NCBI GenBank assembly: GCA_021806295.1
Contig: JAJZXS010000031.1
Coordinates: forward strand, 1 to 43,184
Source of the DNA: Thermoplasmata archaeon
GTDB lineage: Archaea; Thermoplasmatota; Thermoplasmata; Thermoplasmatales; Thermoplasmataceae
DNA length: 43,184 nt
Reading direction: 5' to 3'
Position 1 is the stretch's first letter. Every line of letters starts with the position of its first letter. The position numbers and the translations under genes are program-made. This document shows, one piece after another, positions 9,063 through 17,316 of the stretch. The notes under the pieces were generated by a model. That model ran no database searches and was not told the origin of the DNA. It worked only from the letters and a program-made list of their open reading frames with translations.

Positions 9063-9626
9063 ATGGATCAGTTAATAATGAATAAATATGACATTTCAGG
9101 AATACAGATAAAGGATCAGGGACTTGCAACATATATAAATCTCACATCTTACCTTAACCTTGATACAGGCGGCAGATTTTCAAACTACCTTTCTGGAAAA
9201 AGGAATATTAATACCATTGAAAGGTTGCTCAACAATCTTATGAGAACAGAGAAATGGACAGGAAAGAAGTACTCTGCATACAGGGTTCTAAGCGAGGCTT
9301 TTGATATAATAGCAACAAAAACAAAACAGAATCCTGTTCAGATTCTTGTGGCTGCCATAGAAAACTCTGCCCCCAGAGAGGAGGTTACCAGATTGAAGTA
9401 TGGTGGAATTGCCGTTCCGAAATCAGTTGATGTCTCACCTTCCAGAAGACTTGACGAAGCCCTCAGGAATATAGCCCGTGGAGCAACAAAGGCATCTTTC
9501 AAGCACAAAACACACATAGAAGAATGCCTTGCAAGCGAAATTATGCTTGCAGCAAGAAATGATGCAAATTCATTTGCAATAAGCAAGAAAGAGGAAATTG
9601 AAAGAGTAGCTGCCTCTGCTAGATAA
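9063..9626 (+). CDS. rps7: 30S ribosomal protein S7 (uS7)
   Basis: Primary 16S rRNA-binding protein that nucleates assembly of the small-subunit head. 187 residues, the archaeal length. Recognisable segments include [37 protein letters not shown] and [27 protein letters not shown] precedes the ATG as a Shine-Dalgarno next to the S12 stop. Last gene of the unit that begins with UPF0179. The following DNA is T-rich (ATTTTTATTT around 9658-9667), where transcription may end. Confidence 0.97.
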   Translation: MDQLIMNKYDISGIQIKDQGLATYINLTSYLNLDTGGRFSNYLSGKRNINTIERLLNNLMRTEKWTGKKYSAYRVLSEAFDIIATKTKQNPVQILVAAIENSAPREEVTRLKYGGIAVPKSVDVSPSRRLDEALRNIARGATKASFKHKTHIEECLASEIMLAARNDANSFAISKKEEIERVAASAR

Positions 9627-9725
9627 ATTTATACTATCCACAGAGTTTATTCCTTATATTTTTATTTAAAATATGCCTATCTGTATTTTTATTGTTTTAA
9701 CTGGATAAAGATGAACGGTATATTT

Positions 9726-10244
9726 TTAAGAATAGATGCTCAAAGCCACCATCATAATTACTATAACAATTAGAAGGACCATTGTAATCATTGAATATAT
9801 GTGTGTAACTTTCCTGATTTTTTTGACCTCATCAAATTTGCCCTGTTCATTAAGCCTCACTATGAGCTTTCCATGATATAAGTTGTTTCCATACATGATA
9901 ATAATCATAATAACTATGATTATTTCAGCCACCAGCAAAATTTTGCCACCGGTACTGCTGAGGTACATGGACGGATTTAAAATATATTTATAGGTCATCA
10001 GAAGCCCTGTAAGAATCAACAGCCCCAGCGTTAAGTTTGTCCAGAATGCAAAACGGTGGCCAACAAACCCCAGTAGCCTGGTTCGGAGCTTATCATCATT
10101 CATCTTATAGGATTCTGGCCATAAAATCAGCCATATAAATATTGACCCGCCTACAAAGGTAATTGCAGAAAGCACATGCACAGAAAGCAAGATTAAAAAC
10201 AGAACCTTATGTAATGCCGGAGATATGATTAAACCGTAATACAT
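9726..10244 (-). CDS. Four-TM membrane protein, CopD/DUF2269-like
   Basis: 172 residues with four transmembrane helices, at about 12-40, 68-88, 100-120 and 145-170. The first helix carries a His (LLSVHVLSAITFVGGSIFIW), the second follows GHRFAFWTNLTLGLL, and the last has THIYSMITMVLL. This His pattern and length resemble CopD-type or DUF2269 membrane domains, which may bind haem or copper, but the match is by eye only. The ATG at 10244 is preferred over the TTG one codon upstream. Monocistronic. Function not assigned. Confidence 0.6.
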   Translation of the reverse strand: MYYGLIISPALHKVLFLILLSVHVLSAITFVGGSIFIWLILWPESYKMNDDKLRTRLLGFVGHRFAFWTNLTLGLLILTGLLMTYKYILNPSMYLSSTGGKILLVAEIIIVIMIIIMYGNNLYHGKLIVRLNEQGKFDEVKKIRKVTHIYSMITMVLLIVIVIMMVALSIYS

Positions 10245-10318
10245 CAAAGTTAATTATTTACATATATATTAAATGTAACTTCTTTTCCACGGTTTTGGCC
10301 AGTATCCTGCTTTTAAGG

Positions 10319-10768
10319 TCAATTTTTTTCCAGGAGTTTTATATTGAGCACCTTTTCCAATTTTCTCGCCGTGCCTATATCCGGAAGCAGCTCCCCACGT
10401 TCTATATTAGAAAGAACGTTTTTACGCTCAAATATTTTCTTGGCCAGGTCATCCTGGGTCATATTCATTGCCTCCCGCCTATTTTTTATTAATTCTGCAT
10501 AATCCTCAACAACATCAAAATCCTCAACATTTTCTTTTCTTGCAGGCTTCTTCGCAGGTGCTGGCTTTTTAAATGGTTTCTTATATGTTACCACATTGAC
10601 TTTCTTCTCAGGAAATTTTATTGTTATGCTTTCACTTATTTTATTGAGTTTCTTCTCCTCAACTGGATCTCCAAATTTTGCACATTTTGGGCATACATTA
10701 AGTATGGCACCTGAAATGCGTACCTTGATTAATTTATCGCTTGGTTCTCCGCACATTTCACAGTTCAT
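10319..10768 (-). CDS. mbf1: Multiprotein bridging factor 1 (archaeal MBF1), zinc ribbon plus HTH
   Basis: 149 residues. The N-terminal zinc ribbon has CEMC (C3, C6) and CPKC (C26, C29). A Lys/Pro-rich linker (KKPFKKPAPAKKPARKE) follows, then a Cro/C1-type helix-turn-helix (about 92-145: NRREAMNMTQDDLAKKIFER, then NVLSNIERGELLPDI). This is the archaeal MBF1 layout. Archaeal MBF1 has been linked to ribosomes and stress adaptation rather than only to TBP bridging. Monocistronic. Identification is firm. Confidence 0.92.
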   Translation of the reverse strand: MNCEMCGEPSDKLIKVRISGAILNVCPKCAKFGDPVEEKKLNKISESITIKFPEKKVNVVTYKKPFKKPAPAKKPARKENVEDFDVVEDYAELIKNRREAMNMTQDDLAKKIFERKNVLSNIERGELLPDIGTARKLEKVLNIKLLEKN

Positions 10769-10939
10769 AATAATATATGCCTATCTGAAATATAGATTTT
10801 ATCCAAATGGCATCCTCCCATGGCGAACGCTGGAGGCTTACAGTTTAAGAGTTAGAAATATTTGAATCAATGTGAGAAATTGTATGATAAATTTATATTT
10901 GAATAATTTAAAAATAATCTTAGGTCTTTCCCGGGGAAA

Positions 10940-11275
10940 TTACAGTGAATAATACCAGGGATAAACACTGGTTGCACTGATAGTCTTCCCTAAAAACCCG
11001 TTATTGTATTTACCATGTGCAAGTATGTGGGTTCCAACTGCCGGTGCTGACCCATTAAAGGTTATATAGAAGTACTGGCCGGAATCGCTGATCTGTACAA
11101 CACTTGTATTATCGTATTCAAACCTGTGGTCCACAGTTCCATACACATAATATGTGTTGCCGCTATGCATTGATCCCGGGCTGGCTGCAATTGCAAGCGG
11201 GATTATACCGTAGGCAATCAATATGACTATAATAATGACCAAAACTGCCACTAATTTCTTTTCTCTTTTCTTCAT
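10940..11275 (-). CDS. Membrane-anchored small extracytoplasmic protein, OB-fold (CcmE-like) pattern
   Basis: 111 residues from the ATG of MKKREKKLVAVLVIIIVI. A positively charged N-terminus and one hydrophobic helix (about 7-28) act as signal anchor. An exported beta-rich domain follows (YYVYGTVDH, VVQISDSGQYFYITFNG, GTHILAHGKYN). The strand order resembles the OB fold of CcmE-like haem chaperones or related NOB/tRNA_anti-like domains. The haem-binding His near the C-terminus of CcmE is absent (ATSVYPWYYSL), and no cytochrome biogenesis genes lie nearby. Treated as an OB-fold-like protein of unknown role. Confidence 0.6.
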   Translation of the reverse strand: MKKREKKLVAVLVIIIVILIAYGIIPLAIAASPGSMHSGNTYYVYGTVDHRFEYDNTSVVQISDSGQYFYITFNGSAPAVGTHILAHGKYNNGFLGKTISATSVYPWYYSL

Positions 11276-11340
11276 GGTAATTGTATGCAAATTGAAGTAT
11301 AAAAAATATTTGGAGCTACTCTATGATCTTTTTGGGAAGT

Positions 11341-11350
11341 TATATATTTT
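11341..11350 (+). promoter_or_regulatory. TATA-like promoter of the fibrillarin gene
   Basis: TATATATTTT centred about 25 bases before the ATG at 11369, indicating a leaderless transcript. Confidence 0.5.
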
Positions 11351-11368
11351 TATTGACTATAAAGAGCT

Positions 11369-12034
11369 ATGAAGAAGCATAACCATCCACTGAAAATACA
11401 GAATAATAGAATTCTAATGGATAAAAACAGGATTTATACGGCAACCGCATATAACCAATCAGTATATGGAGAGAAGATCAGAAGATCGGGAAATGTGTAT
11501 TTCAGAGAATGGAATCCCAGAAGAAGCAAGTTAGCCGCTGCCATACTTAAGGGATTTTCAAGCATGCCTATAGAAGAGAATTCGTCAGTGCTCTATCTCG
11601 GGGCATCAACAGGCACCACGGTAAGCCACGTTGCAGATATTTCATACAGGGGCAGTGTATTTGCAGTTGAATTCTCATATGATTCGTTTGTCAAGCTGTA
11701 CGATCTTGCAAGAAGAAGGAATAATATCTTTCCTATACTGGAGGATGCAAATATGCCCGAGAAATATCAGTTTTTTGTGGGGAATCCTGATATCATATAC
11801 CAGGATATTGCACAGAGGAACCAGGTACATATTTTCAATGAAAATGCAAAAATATTTTCAACTACCAAAAAAGCGATGTTAATTATAAAGGCCAGGGCAA
11901 TAGCGTCTAACAGAACCGATAGAAGCATTATCAATTCTGCAGTAAGAGAAATCAAGGATTTCAAAGTAAGGGAGATAATAGACCTCAAACCATATGATGT
12001 TGGAAATTATTTTGTATATCTTGATAAGAACTAA
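11369..12034 (+). CDS. flpA: Fibrillarin-like rRNA/tRNA 2'-O-methyltransferase
   Basis: SAM-dependent methyltransferase subunit of box C/D sRNPs; methylates ribose 2'-OH groups on rRNA and tRNA guided by sRNAs, together with Nop5 and L7Ae. 221 residues. Motif I is VLYLGASTGTTVSHVADI (about 75-92), followed by VFAVEFSYDS and a catalytic-core segment DIIYQDIAQRNQ. KAMLIIKARAIA corresponds to the KxxK strand. The N-terminus has the fibrillarin NRIYTATAYNQSVYGEK block. Archaeal flpA is often next to nop5; here it stands alone. Confidence 0.95.
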   Translation: MKKHNHPLKIQNNRILMDKNRIYTATAYNQSVYGEKIRRSGNVYFREWNPRRSKLAAAILKGFSSMPIEENSSVLYLGASTGTTVSHVADISYRGSVFAVEFSYDSFVKLYDLARRRNNIFPILEDANMPEKYQFFVGNPDIIYQDIAQRNQVHIFNENAKIFSTTKKAMLIIKARAIASNRTDRSIINSAVREIKDFKVREIIDLKPYDVGNYFVYLDKN

Positions 12035-12264
12035 CATGCATGCCACTTCTATTGATAAAAATATTAAAATTTAAATAATTATATTATTCATAAAACTTCT
12101 GGCTTGAAATATTTTATTTCCTTATAAATTTTACATTTATTTATTTTTATTATAATTTTTGAAATAAATAATTTTTTCATATTAAATATATATTTAATTT
12201 GACATGAAAAGACATTAGAAAAGGTTATATAGTTCTCTTTTTTATATCATATAAGGTAAGAGAC
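12035..12264. other. Extremely AT-rich intergenic stretch upstream of a small gene
   Basis: About 230 bases of nearly pure A/T with homopolymeric runs. A probable TATA element (GGTTATATAG) lies near 12223-12232, just before the 93-residue gene, and AAGGTAAG at about 12253-12260 could be its Shine-Dalgarno. No gene or RNA is recognised. Confidence 0.35.
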
Positions 12265-12546
12265 TTGAAAATAGAAGTTGGAGAAAAATATGATTTCGAA
12301 ATAGAGAGGTCGGACATAGAGAACGTGGTGGAGGGTTCGGTAATCGCAACATATTACAGCCTTGGCAACCCTATATATGTCGAGTTAATCATCAACAGGA
12401 GCCTGTCAAGAGAAATCAACAAATTCTTTGCAAACACAGAGAAAAAATCAGCAATAATATCAATAGAAAGAATATCAAAATCAAAATACAGGATAACCCC
12501 TACAATAGTGATACTTAACAGGCAGAGAGGTGCTCTCCAGAAATAA
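12265..12546 (+). CDS. Small beta-rich protein, unknown function
   Basis: 93 residues beginning MKIEVGEKYDFEIERSDIEN with a TTG start. The alternation of charged and hydrophobic residues (GSVIATYYSLGNPIYVELI, KYRITPTIVILNR) suggests a small all-beta or alpha/beta fold. No cysteines, signal peptide or membrane segment, and I do not recognise the family. It is supported by a TATA-like element and AAGGTAAG upstream, and by clean codon use through the frame. Monocistronic. Confidence 0.6.
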   Translation: MKIEVGEKYDFEIERSDIENVVEGSVIATYYSLGNPIYVELIINRSLSREINKFFANTEKKSAIISIERISKSKYRITPTIVILNRQRGALQK

Positions 12547-12827
12547 CAGATCTATCTCTATATATCATTTTAACTTCTTACGGAGTTATTAATGGTTTAT
12601 TTTATTTTTAATGGTTATTACGCCAATAATGCACGCTAAAGGGAAATATTATGGTTTTTATTAACCTGGCAATAATATTTATGCGGTACAAATAATTTCA
12701 ATATACTCAGTATATGCCCGGGAATGTGGATGTACCTCAATTTTTCGATTATTTATAGAATATCTCAGTATAATGTTTCGATTTCGTACATATTATTGAT
12801 GAAATTGTCGAAATATTAATTCAAAAA
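12547..12827. other. Gene-free AT-rich region with imperfect repeats
   Basis: No reading frame of useful length. CAATATACTCAGTATATG near 12701 is imperfectly palindromic. TTCGAT, TTTCGATTTCG and TGTCGAAAT variants recur between about 12739 and 12815. This could be regulatory DNA or an unrecognised RNA; nothing decisive is seen. Confidence 0.25.
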
Positions 12828-12837
12828 CTTTATATAC
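12828..12837 (+). promoter_or_regulatory. TATA-like promoter of a 43-codon gene
   Basis: CTTTATATAC about 36 bases before the ATG at 12869, predicting a leader of roughly ten bases. It supports the short frame downstream as transcribed. Confidence 0.4.
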
Positions 12838-12868
12838 TGTTTTTATAATGCATAATTTGGTCTTTCTA

Positions 12869-13000
12869 ATGTCACTATACAGAAAGAAAGGAAAGGATGA
12901 ATTAGATGAAGAAGCCAGCTATGAAGAATTAGAAAAAGATATATGGAGAGAAGATAAAAATAATTCAGGGAGAAAGTCTGGTCCTGTCTCTAGGAAATAA
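12869..13000 (+). CDS. Small charged protein (43 residues), candidate gene
   Basis: The frame encodes SLYRKKGKDELDEEASYEEL, then an Arg/Asp-rich segment with one Trp, and ends SGRKSGPVSRK. The composition is highly charged and looks like a real soluble peptide rather than chance sequence: acidic in the middle, basic at both ends. A good TATA box lies upstream. Its last 36 bases overlap the 3' end of the convergent aspS gene, which weakens the case. No family recognised. Confidence 0.4.
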   Translation: MSLYRKKGKDELDEEASYEELEKDIWREDKNNSGRKSGPVSRK

Positions 13001-14248
13001 TGTCGATTCTCTGACATTGTTTAAACCGAGGAGGTTCATCACAAGCCGTTCGAGGCCAAGCCCCCATCCGGCATGCGGTGGCATTCCATATTTAAATGCC
13101 TTTTCGTAAAATTCAAAGTCGTTTTTATTGAGCCCTTTTTTCATAAAGTTTTCTTCCAGCATCCTGTAATTATGCACCCTCTGTGCACCTGAAGTTACCT
13201 CTATATCGTTCAGCTGCAGGTCAAATGATTTCGTTATTTCCGGATTGGTATCAGGGTGCGTATAAAATGGCCTCATGGCAGAAGGCCATCCTGTAATAAA
13301 ATAAAAACCATTGAATTTTTGTGCCAGTATTTTGTTTGCCTCAGGGGAAAAATCATCACCAAAGGAGAGTTTCAGACCATGATCATTGAGGTATCCCAAT
13401 GCCTCTTCATATGTTATTCTCGGGAATGGCGGATCAAGCCTGCTCACGTGGTATCCAGATCTTTCAAGTTCAGCACCCATGACATCAATGGTTCTGTTAA
13501 CAGCATACGATATGGCCCGCTCCAGGTATTCCATTGCCTTTCTGTCATCAATAAATGCCGCTTCCATATCTATAGAGGTAAATTCGTTGAGGTGCCTGAC
13601 TGTATTCTCTTTTTCCGCCCTGAATGCAGGACCGACCTCAAACACCTTATCAAATCCTGACCCTATAAGTATTTCCTTGTAGAGCTGCGGTGACTGGTTC
13701 AGATATGCCTGCTTTTCGAAATACTCTACACGGAACAGGTCTGCACCCCCTTCAGTGGCCGCCCCTACTATTTTTGGAGTATGCACCTCTATGAAATTTT
13801 CCCTGTTCATATACTCCCTTATGCCGAATAAAAGCTGGCTTTCAAATTTGAATATAACAAGATGTTCAGGCTTCCTTAAATCCAGGAAACGGTTATTCAG
13901 CCTAGTATCGAAATCTGCTGATACCCTGTCGATAACTCCCAGAGGGAGAGGTGTGTCCGCAATAGAAAGTATTTCTACACCTGTAGCCAGAATTTCAGTT
14001 CCTGACCTGCTCACACTCTTTTTGTTCAGTATACCATGGACAGAAATAACTGACTCCCTTGTTATTTCATATAGCTCATCATAATTTGTAATGCTGCCTT
14101 TTTTCACGGTTACCTGAATCTGGCCGGTACTGTCCCGGACAATAATAAACATCAGGTTTTTTATCTTCCTTAGCTCCTGAATCCAGCCCTGTAGCGTAAC
14201 CTCCTTCCCATCATCCAGTGTTTCTGTATCGGCAATATAAGTTCTCAT
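12965..14248 (-). CDS. aspS: Aspartyl-tRNA synthetase (archaeal type)
   Basis: Charges tRNA-Asp with aspartate; class II synthetase of 427 residues. The N-terminal OB-fold anticodon domain (about 16-100, GWIQELRKIKN) is followed by the catalytic core. Motif 2 is FEVGPAFRAEKENTVRHLNE and motif 3 is GWGLGLERLVMNLLGL, ending RESTLFPRDRTRLSP. The short archaeal/eukaryotic form lacks the bacterial GAD insertion. Whether it also charges tRNA-Asn cannot be settled from this window: the position that is Trp in discriminating archaeal enzymes (GWVW) is Gln here. Monocistronic. Confidence 0.95.
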   Translation of the reverse strand: MRTYIADTETLDDGKEVTLQGWIQELRKIKNLMFIIVRDSTGQIQVTVKKGSITNYDELYEITRESVISVHGILNKKSVSRSGTEILATGVEILSIADTPLPLGVIDRVSADFDTRLNNRFLDLRKPEHLVIFKFESQLLFGIREYMNRENFIEVHTPKIVGAATEGGADLFRVEYFEKQAYLNQSPQLYKEILIGSGFDKVFEVGPAFRAEKENTVRHLNEFTSIDMEAAFIDDRKAMEYLERAISYAVNRTIDVMGAELERSGYHVSRLDPPFPRITYEEALGYLNDHGLKLSFGDDFSPEANKILAQKFNGFYFITGWPSAMRPFYTHPDTNPEITKSFDLQLNDIEVTSGAQRVHNYRMLEENFMKKGLNKNDFEFYEKAFKYGMPPHAGWGLGLERLVMNLLGLNNVRESTLFPRDRTRLSP

Positions 14249-14300
14249 CCTTATGGTATATTTATCTATTATTAAATTCTTTAAGTTTTTTTTAGCAAAC

Positions 14301-14308
14301 TATAACTA
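14301..14308 (+). promoter_or_regulatory. TATA-like promoter of the NfeD gene
   Basis: TATAACTA centred about 26 bases before the ATG at 14330, consistent with leaderless initiation there and not at the TTG one codon earlier. Confidence 0.4.
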
Positions 14309-14329
14309 TCCATTTAGGTTTTATGATTG

Positions 14330-15634
14330 ATGAAAAATGCCAGGGTTCTTCTTTTGCTATTATTAATCGGGATAACACTTATAATGGTTGCTGCACCACT
14401 GTTGCAGCATGACCCGGCTGTTATACATAATGAAGCCTCCAGCAGGGAGGTTCTGGTCATAAATTTAACCGGGTCTGTAGACCCTGGAACATACAGCATG
14501 GTTAAAGCAGACCTGGCCGGTTTAAGCAATTCCTCTGTTAGAGCGGTTATAATCAACATAAATGCAGGATCTGGAATGCTGAATAGTGCACTTGAAATTG
14601 ATAAATGCATAAATTCCACTGAAAATTCTGGAATAAAGGTTTATGCCTACATCGGACCGGATGCCTCTGCTGTAAATGCAGGTTCATATGTAGCCATGGA
14701 TACAGATGGAATTTACATGGCCAAAGGATCATCAATCGGCCGGGCCAGACCCTACATCATAGGTGGATCACAGGGAGAGGAAAATTCTGATACCCTGCGC
14801 ATGGGAAATACAATGTCTGCATTAGCGTCATCTCATGGTAGAAATGGTACATATGCCATGGAAATGGTTACAGACAATACTGTATATGATTCCTCTGCTG
14901 CCCTTGCAGATAATGTGGCAAACGGAAAGTCCCAGAGCCTCAGCGGGTTTATTGCAGAAATGGGCCTCAGTTCATACAGTATACACTACAGGGAGGAGAG
15001 CGTATATGAAAACTTCCTTGGATTTCTGGGAAGCCCGTTCACTGCAGGTCTTCTGATACTTACAGGAATAATAGCGGTATTTTTTGATCTTTATCATGGT
15101 ACGGTAGTACTTTCAGTGCTGGGAGTTGCCCTGATAATCCTTGGAATTGTCGGGGCGGCCCTCATAGACGCATCCATTATCGGGCTTATTCTGCTCCTTC
15201 TGGCAGGAATACTTATATTCGTAGAATTTGAAACCAATCACGGTGTGGCCCTATTACTGGGTTTGATCTCAGGTATTGCGGGCGTTTATTTTCTCGGGTC
15301 TTCATACGGGACAAACAACCCTGGATACTCCCCGGACCCCTATGGTGAGGGATTTTACCTAACATCGATTGCCATCATCCTGCTGGGAATACTAATGGTA
15401 GTTTATATAAGCAGGATATTGAAATCGCAGATAAGGGAACATTATACCGGAATTGAGTCGCTTATAGGGCACAGCGCAGAGGTTAAGACAGACATGGGAA
15501 CAGATGGCAAGGGCTTTGTTGCAATAGAGGGTGTACAGTGGAGGGCACTGAACATCGGTGTTCCGGTCAACAGAAATGACCGGGTAATAATAATTGAACG
15601 CAGGGGACTTACCCTGATAGTAAAAAAGATTTGA
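14330..15634 (+). CDS. nfeD: Long-form NfeD membrane protein, probably a catalytically dead serine-protease homologue
   Basis: 434 residues. A signal peptide (about 5-24) leads into an extracytoplasmic ClpP/SppA-like domain (about 38-220), then five or so membrane helices (236-365) and a C-terminal soluble OB-fold NfeD domain (about 375-434, LIGHSAEVKTDMGTDG). In active members (PH1510 type) the nucleophilic Ser lies in an SAGTYI segment; here it reads NAGSYV, putting Asn at residue 116. The catalytic Lys region (family TKDLSL) reads TDNTVY, with Asp at about 182. Both positions thus look replaced (alignment by eye). No stomatin/SPFH partner gene adjoins, although the two are commonly paired. 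Followed by a ROK kinase with its own promoter. Confidence 0.85.
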   Translation: MKNARVLLLLLLIGITLIMVAAPLLQHDPAVIHNEASSREVLVINLTGSVDPGTYSMVKADLAGLSNSSVRAVIININAGSGMLNSALEIDKCINSTENSGIKVYAYIGPDASAVNAGSYVAMDTDGIYMAKGSSIGRARPYIIGGSQGEENSDTLRMGNTMSALASSHGRNGTYAMEMVTDNTVYDSSAALADNVANGKSQSLSGFIAEMGLSSYSIHYREESVYENFLGFLGSPFTAGLLILTGIIAVFFDLYHGTVVLSVLGVALIILGIVGAALIDASIIGLILLLLAGILIFVEFETNHGVALLLGLISGIAGVYFLGSSYGTNNPGYSPDPYGEGFYLTSIAIILLGILMVVYISRILKSQIREHYTGIESLIGHSAEVKTDMGTDGKGFVAIEGVQWRALNIGVPVNRNDRVIIIERRGLTLIVKKI

Positions 15635-15645
15635 TTCTGGACTAT

Positions 15646-15654
15646 CTTTATATC
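15646..15654 (+). promoter_or_regulatory. TATA-like promoter of the ROK kinase gene
   Basis: CTTTATATC centred about 26 bases upstream of the ATG at 15676. This fixes that ATG as the likely leaderless start instead of a TTG at 15631, which overlaps nfeD. Confidence 0.5.
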
Positions 15655-15675
15655 TTTTCTGTAAATACAGAGATA

Positions 15676-16614
15676 ATGTACATACTTGGATATGATGTGG
15701 GGGGAACCAAAATTTCAGCTGTCATTGGAAATGAAAGTGGAGAAATCATAGGAAAAATTGTACGGAGAACAGCCAGGGAATATGGTAAAACAGGAATAAC
15801 AGAACAGTTGATTGCCATGGGCGAAGACCTGATTGAGAAGAAAAATATTGATAAAATTTCAAAAATTGGCATAATATTCGCCGGGCCTGTGGATTCTGAA
15901 AAGGGCATAATAATATCGTCTCCCAATATAATCGGATTAAAGAATTATAACATTACTGAAGAACTCAAGAATCATTTCAAGGTTCCGGTTTATCTCCAGA
16001 ATGATGCAATAGCATCCACAATTGCTGAAAAGCTTTATGGGTCTGGAAAAAACTATTCAAATTTTGTATATATAACGCTGAGCACCGGCATCGGCGGGGG
16101 AATTTTCATAAACAACAGGCTTTATAAGGGGTCACACGGAATGGCAGGAGAATTCGGGCATATGGTTATACTGCCCAACGGTCCTTTATGTGGATGCGGC
16201 AGGCGTGGATGCCTTGAGGCACTTGCCAGTGGCAGGGGGATAACAAGAAGGGTTGTGGAGAATATCAGCGCCATAAAAAATTCTACAATATTTTCTGATA
16301 TGAATCCTGGAGACATAGATGCCAAGGAGATATTCGCTGCCAAGGAATCAGGTGATATGTTCGCTCAGCTCATCGTTGAGGAAACTATATATTACCTGGC
16401 AGTGGGGCTTGTGAACATAATTAATGCGCTGGATCCTGATGCAATTATAATCGGTGGAGGCATATCAAGGGAGGGCGATAATTTATTCAAACCCTTAAGA
16501 CTTGCAGTAAAGGAGGAAATGAAATCCATGAAACGCCCTGTAAAGATAGTGAAGGCACTGGAGAACGGCGCGGACCTTGGATCTATTGCCATAACCCAGT
16601 ATGAGGAAATGTGA
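15676..16614 (+). CDS. ROK-family sugar kinase (glucokinase-like)
   Basis: ATP-dependent hexose kinase of the ROK family; phosphorylates glucose or a related sugar in the cytosol. 312 residues. The phosphate-binding loop is GYDVGGTKISAV (5-16). The catalytic Asp is in YLQNDAIAST, and GIGGGIFINN is the second phosphate loop. The ROK zinc signature is complete: GEFGH, then CGCGRRGCLEALASG. The C-terminal ADP loop is AIIIGGGISREGDN. This region precedes the accessory segment that begins with an IS630-type element. Sugar specificity cannot be read from sequence alone. Confidence 0.9.
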   Translation: MYILGYDVGGTKISAVIGNESGEIIGKIVRRTAREYGKTGITEQLIAMGEDLIEKKNIDKISKIGIIFAGPVDSEKGIIISSPNIIGLKNYNITEELKNHFKVPVYLQNDAIASTIAEKLYGSGKNYSNFVYITLSTGIGGGIFINNRLYKGSHGMAGEFGHMVILPNGPLCGCGRRGCLEALASGRGITRRVVENISAIKNSTIFSDMNPGDIDAKEIFAAKESGDMFAQLIVEETIYYLAVGLVNIINALDPDAIIIGGGISREGDNLFKPLRLAVKEEMKSMKRPVKIVKALENGADLGSIAITQYEEM

Positions 16615-16670
16615 CATCATCCCCGTTATAAACATTAATAATTTTCAAATTATAGGTTATTCCATTACAG

Positions 16671-16742
16671 ATGAGCATACAAATGATGCCGGGGGGAACA
16701 AAACTGATAAGGAGGGTAAAGAACAGGGTAAGAAAATTATAA
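16671..16742 (+). CDS. Tiny basic reading frame (23 residues), doubtful
   Basis: Encodes SIQMMPGGTKLIRRVKNRVR and two more residues. AAATTATAGG upstream could be a TATA box. AAGGTGAC at its 3' end followed by ATG at 16756 looks like a ribosome-binding site for a second frame (MIPNY), which the IS630-type insertion interrupts at its fifth codon. It may be a remnant of a leader or a disrupted gene; no family recognised. Confidence 0.2.
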   Translation: MSIQMMPGGTKLIRRVKNRVRKL

Positions 16743-16780
16743 GGTGACAGGGGCTATGATTCCAAATTATAGTTTATTAC

Positions 16781-17305
16781 CTACATTTTTATACTTTTAT
16801 TCATGAACCTGAGTATCCAGCTTTTTGCAAAGGTCAGGCTGGATGACAGTTTCTCAAAGCATTCCTTAATCCTTCTTTTCAGATCATATTCAGAATTTAT
16901 TGTAGCAATCGATACAGCCCTCTTTACACTTTTCCATATGAATTCTATGGGATTAAGGTCTGGTGAATAGGGTGGAAGGAATATTAGCTTTATATTCAAT
17001 GATTCTGCACTCTCCTTCACGGCTTTTGAATGATGGGACCTGAAATTGTCCAGTATAATTATAATCGACTTTTCAGGATTGGATTCTCTTATGCTCTTCA
17101 AAAATAGGATAATGTTCTCCTTCTTAGAATGATCCTGGAATCTTACAACGCTGTTTCCATTTAGGGAATAGAAGCCGAAGGTGTTTGCCCGGTATTTTGA
17201 GGTATCCTTAATGATCTCCGGTTTCGTGAAGGACCATACCCTAACAGTATTTGCTGTTGTCTGTGGTGCAGACTCATCAAAGAAGCCGATTATGCCTCCT
17301 TCCAT
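16781..17305 (-). CDS. IS630 transposase, C-terminal DDE catalytic part (orfB)
   Basis: 174 residues with the DDE triad: first Asp in GFFDESAPQ, second in IIIILDNFRSHHSK, and the Glu in PPYSPDLNPIEFIWKSVKR, the typical IS630 signature. Upstream of its first ATG the frame stays open back into an A8 run (17322-17329), which links it to orfA by a -1 shift (KK then NLGNIS). The fused product would be about 338 residues, the normal IS630 length. It is unlikely to work without the N-terminal DNA-binding half. Confidence 0.85.
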   Translation of the reverse strand: MEGGIIGFFDESAPQTTANTVRVWSFTKPEIIKDTSKYRANTFGFYSLNGNSVVRFQDHSKKENIILFLKSIRESNPEKSIIIILDNFRSHHSKAVKESAESLNIKLIFLPPYSPDLNPIEFIWKSVKRAVSIATINSEYDLKRRIKECFEKLSSSLTFAKSWILRFMNKSIKM

Positions 17306-17316
17306 GGATATATTCC

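Noticed and set aside
10596-10865. Plus-strand frame opposite the MBF1 gene
   Set aside because: Mostly antisense to the zinc ribbon and linker of MBF1; it continues into non-coding DNA with no protein-like features.
15631-15675. Longer N-terminus for the ROK kinase from a TTG start
   Set aside because: The extra 15 residues lie over the promoter, and the family begins at YILGYDVGGTK.
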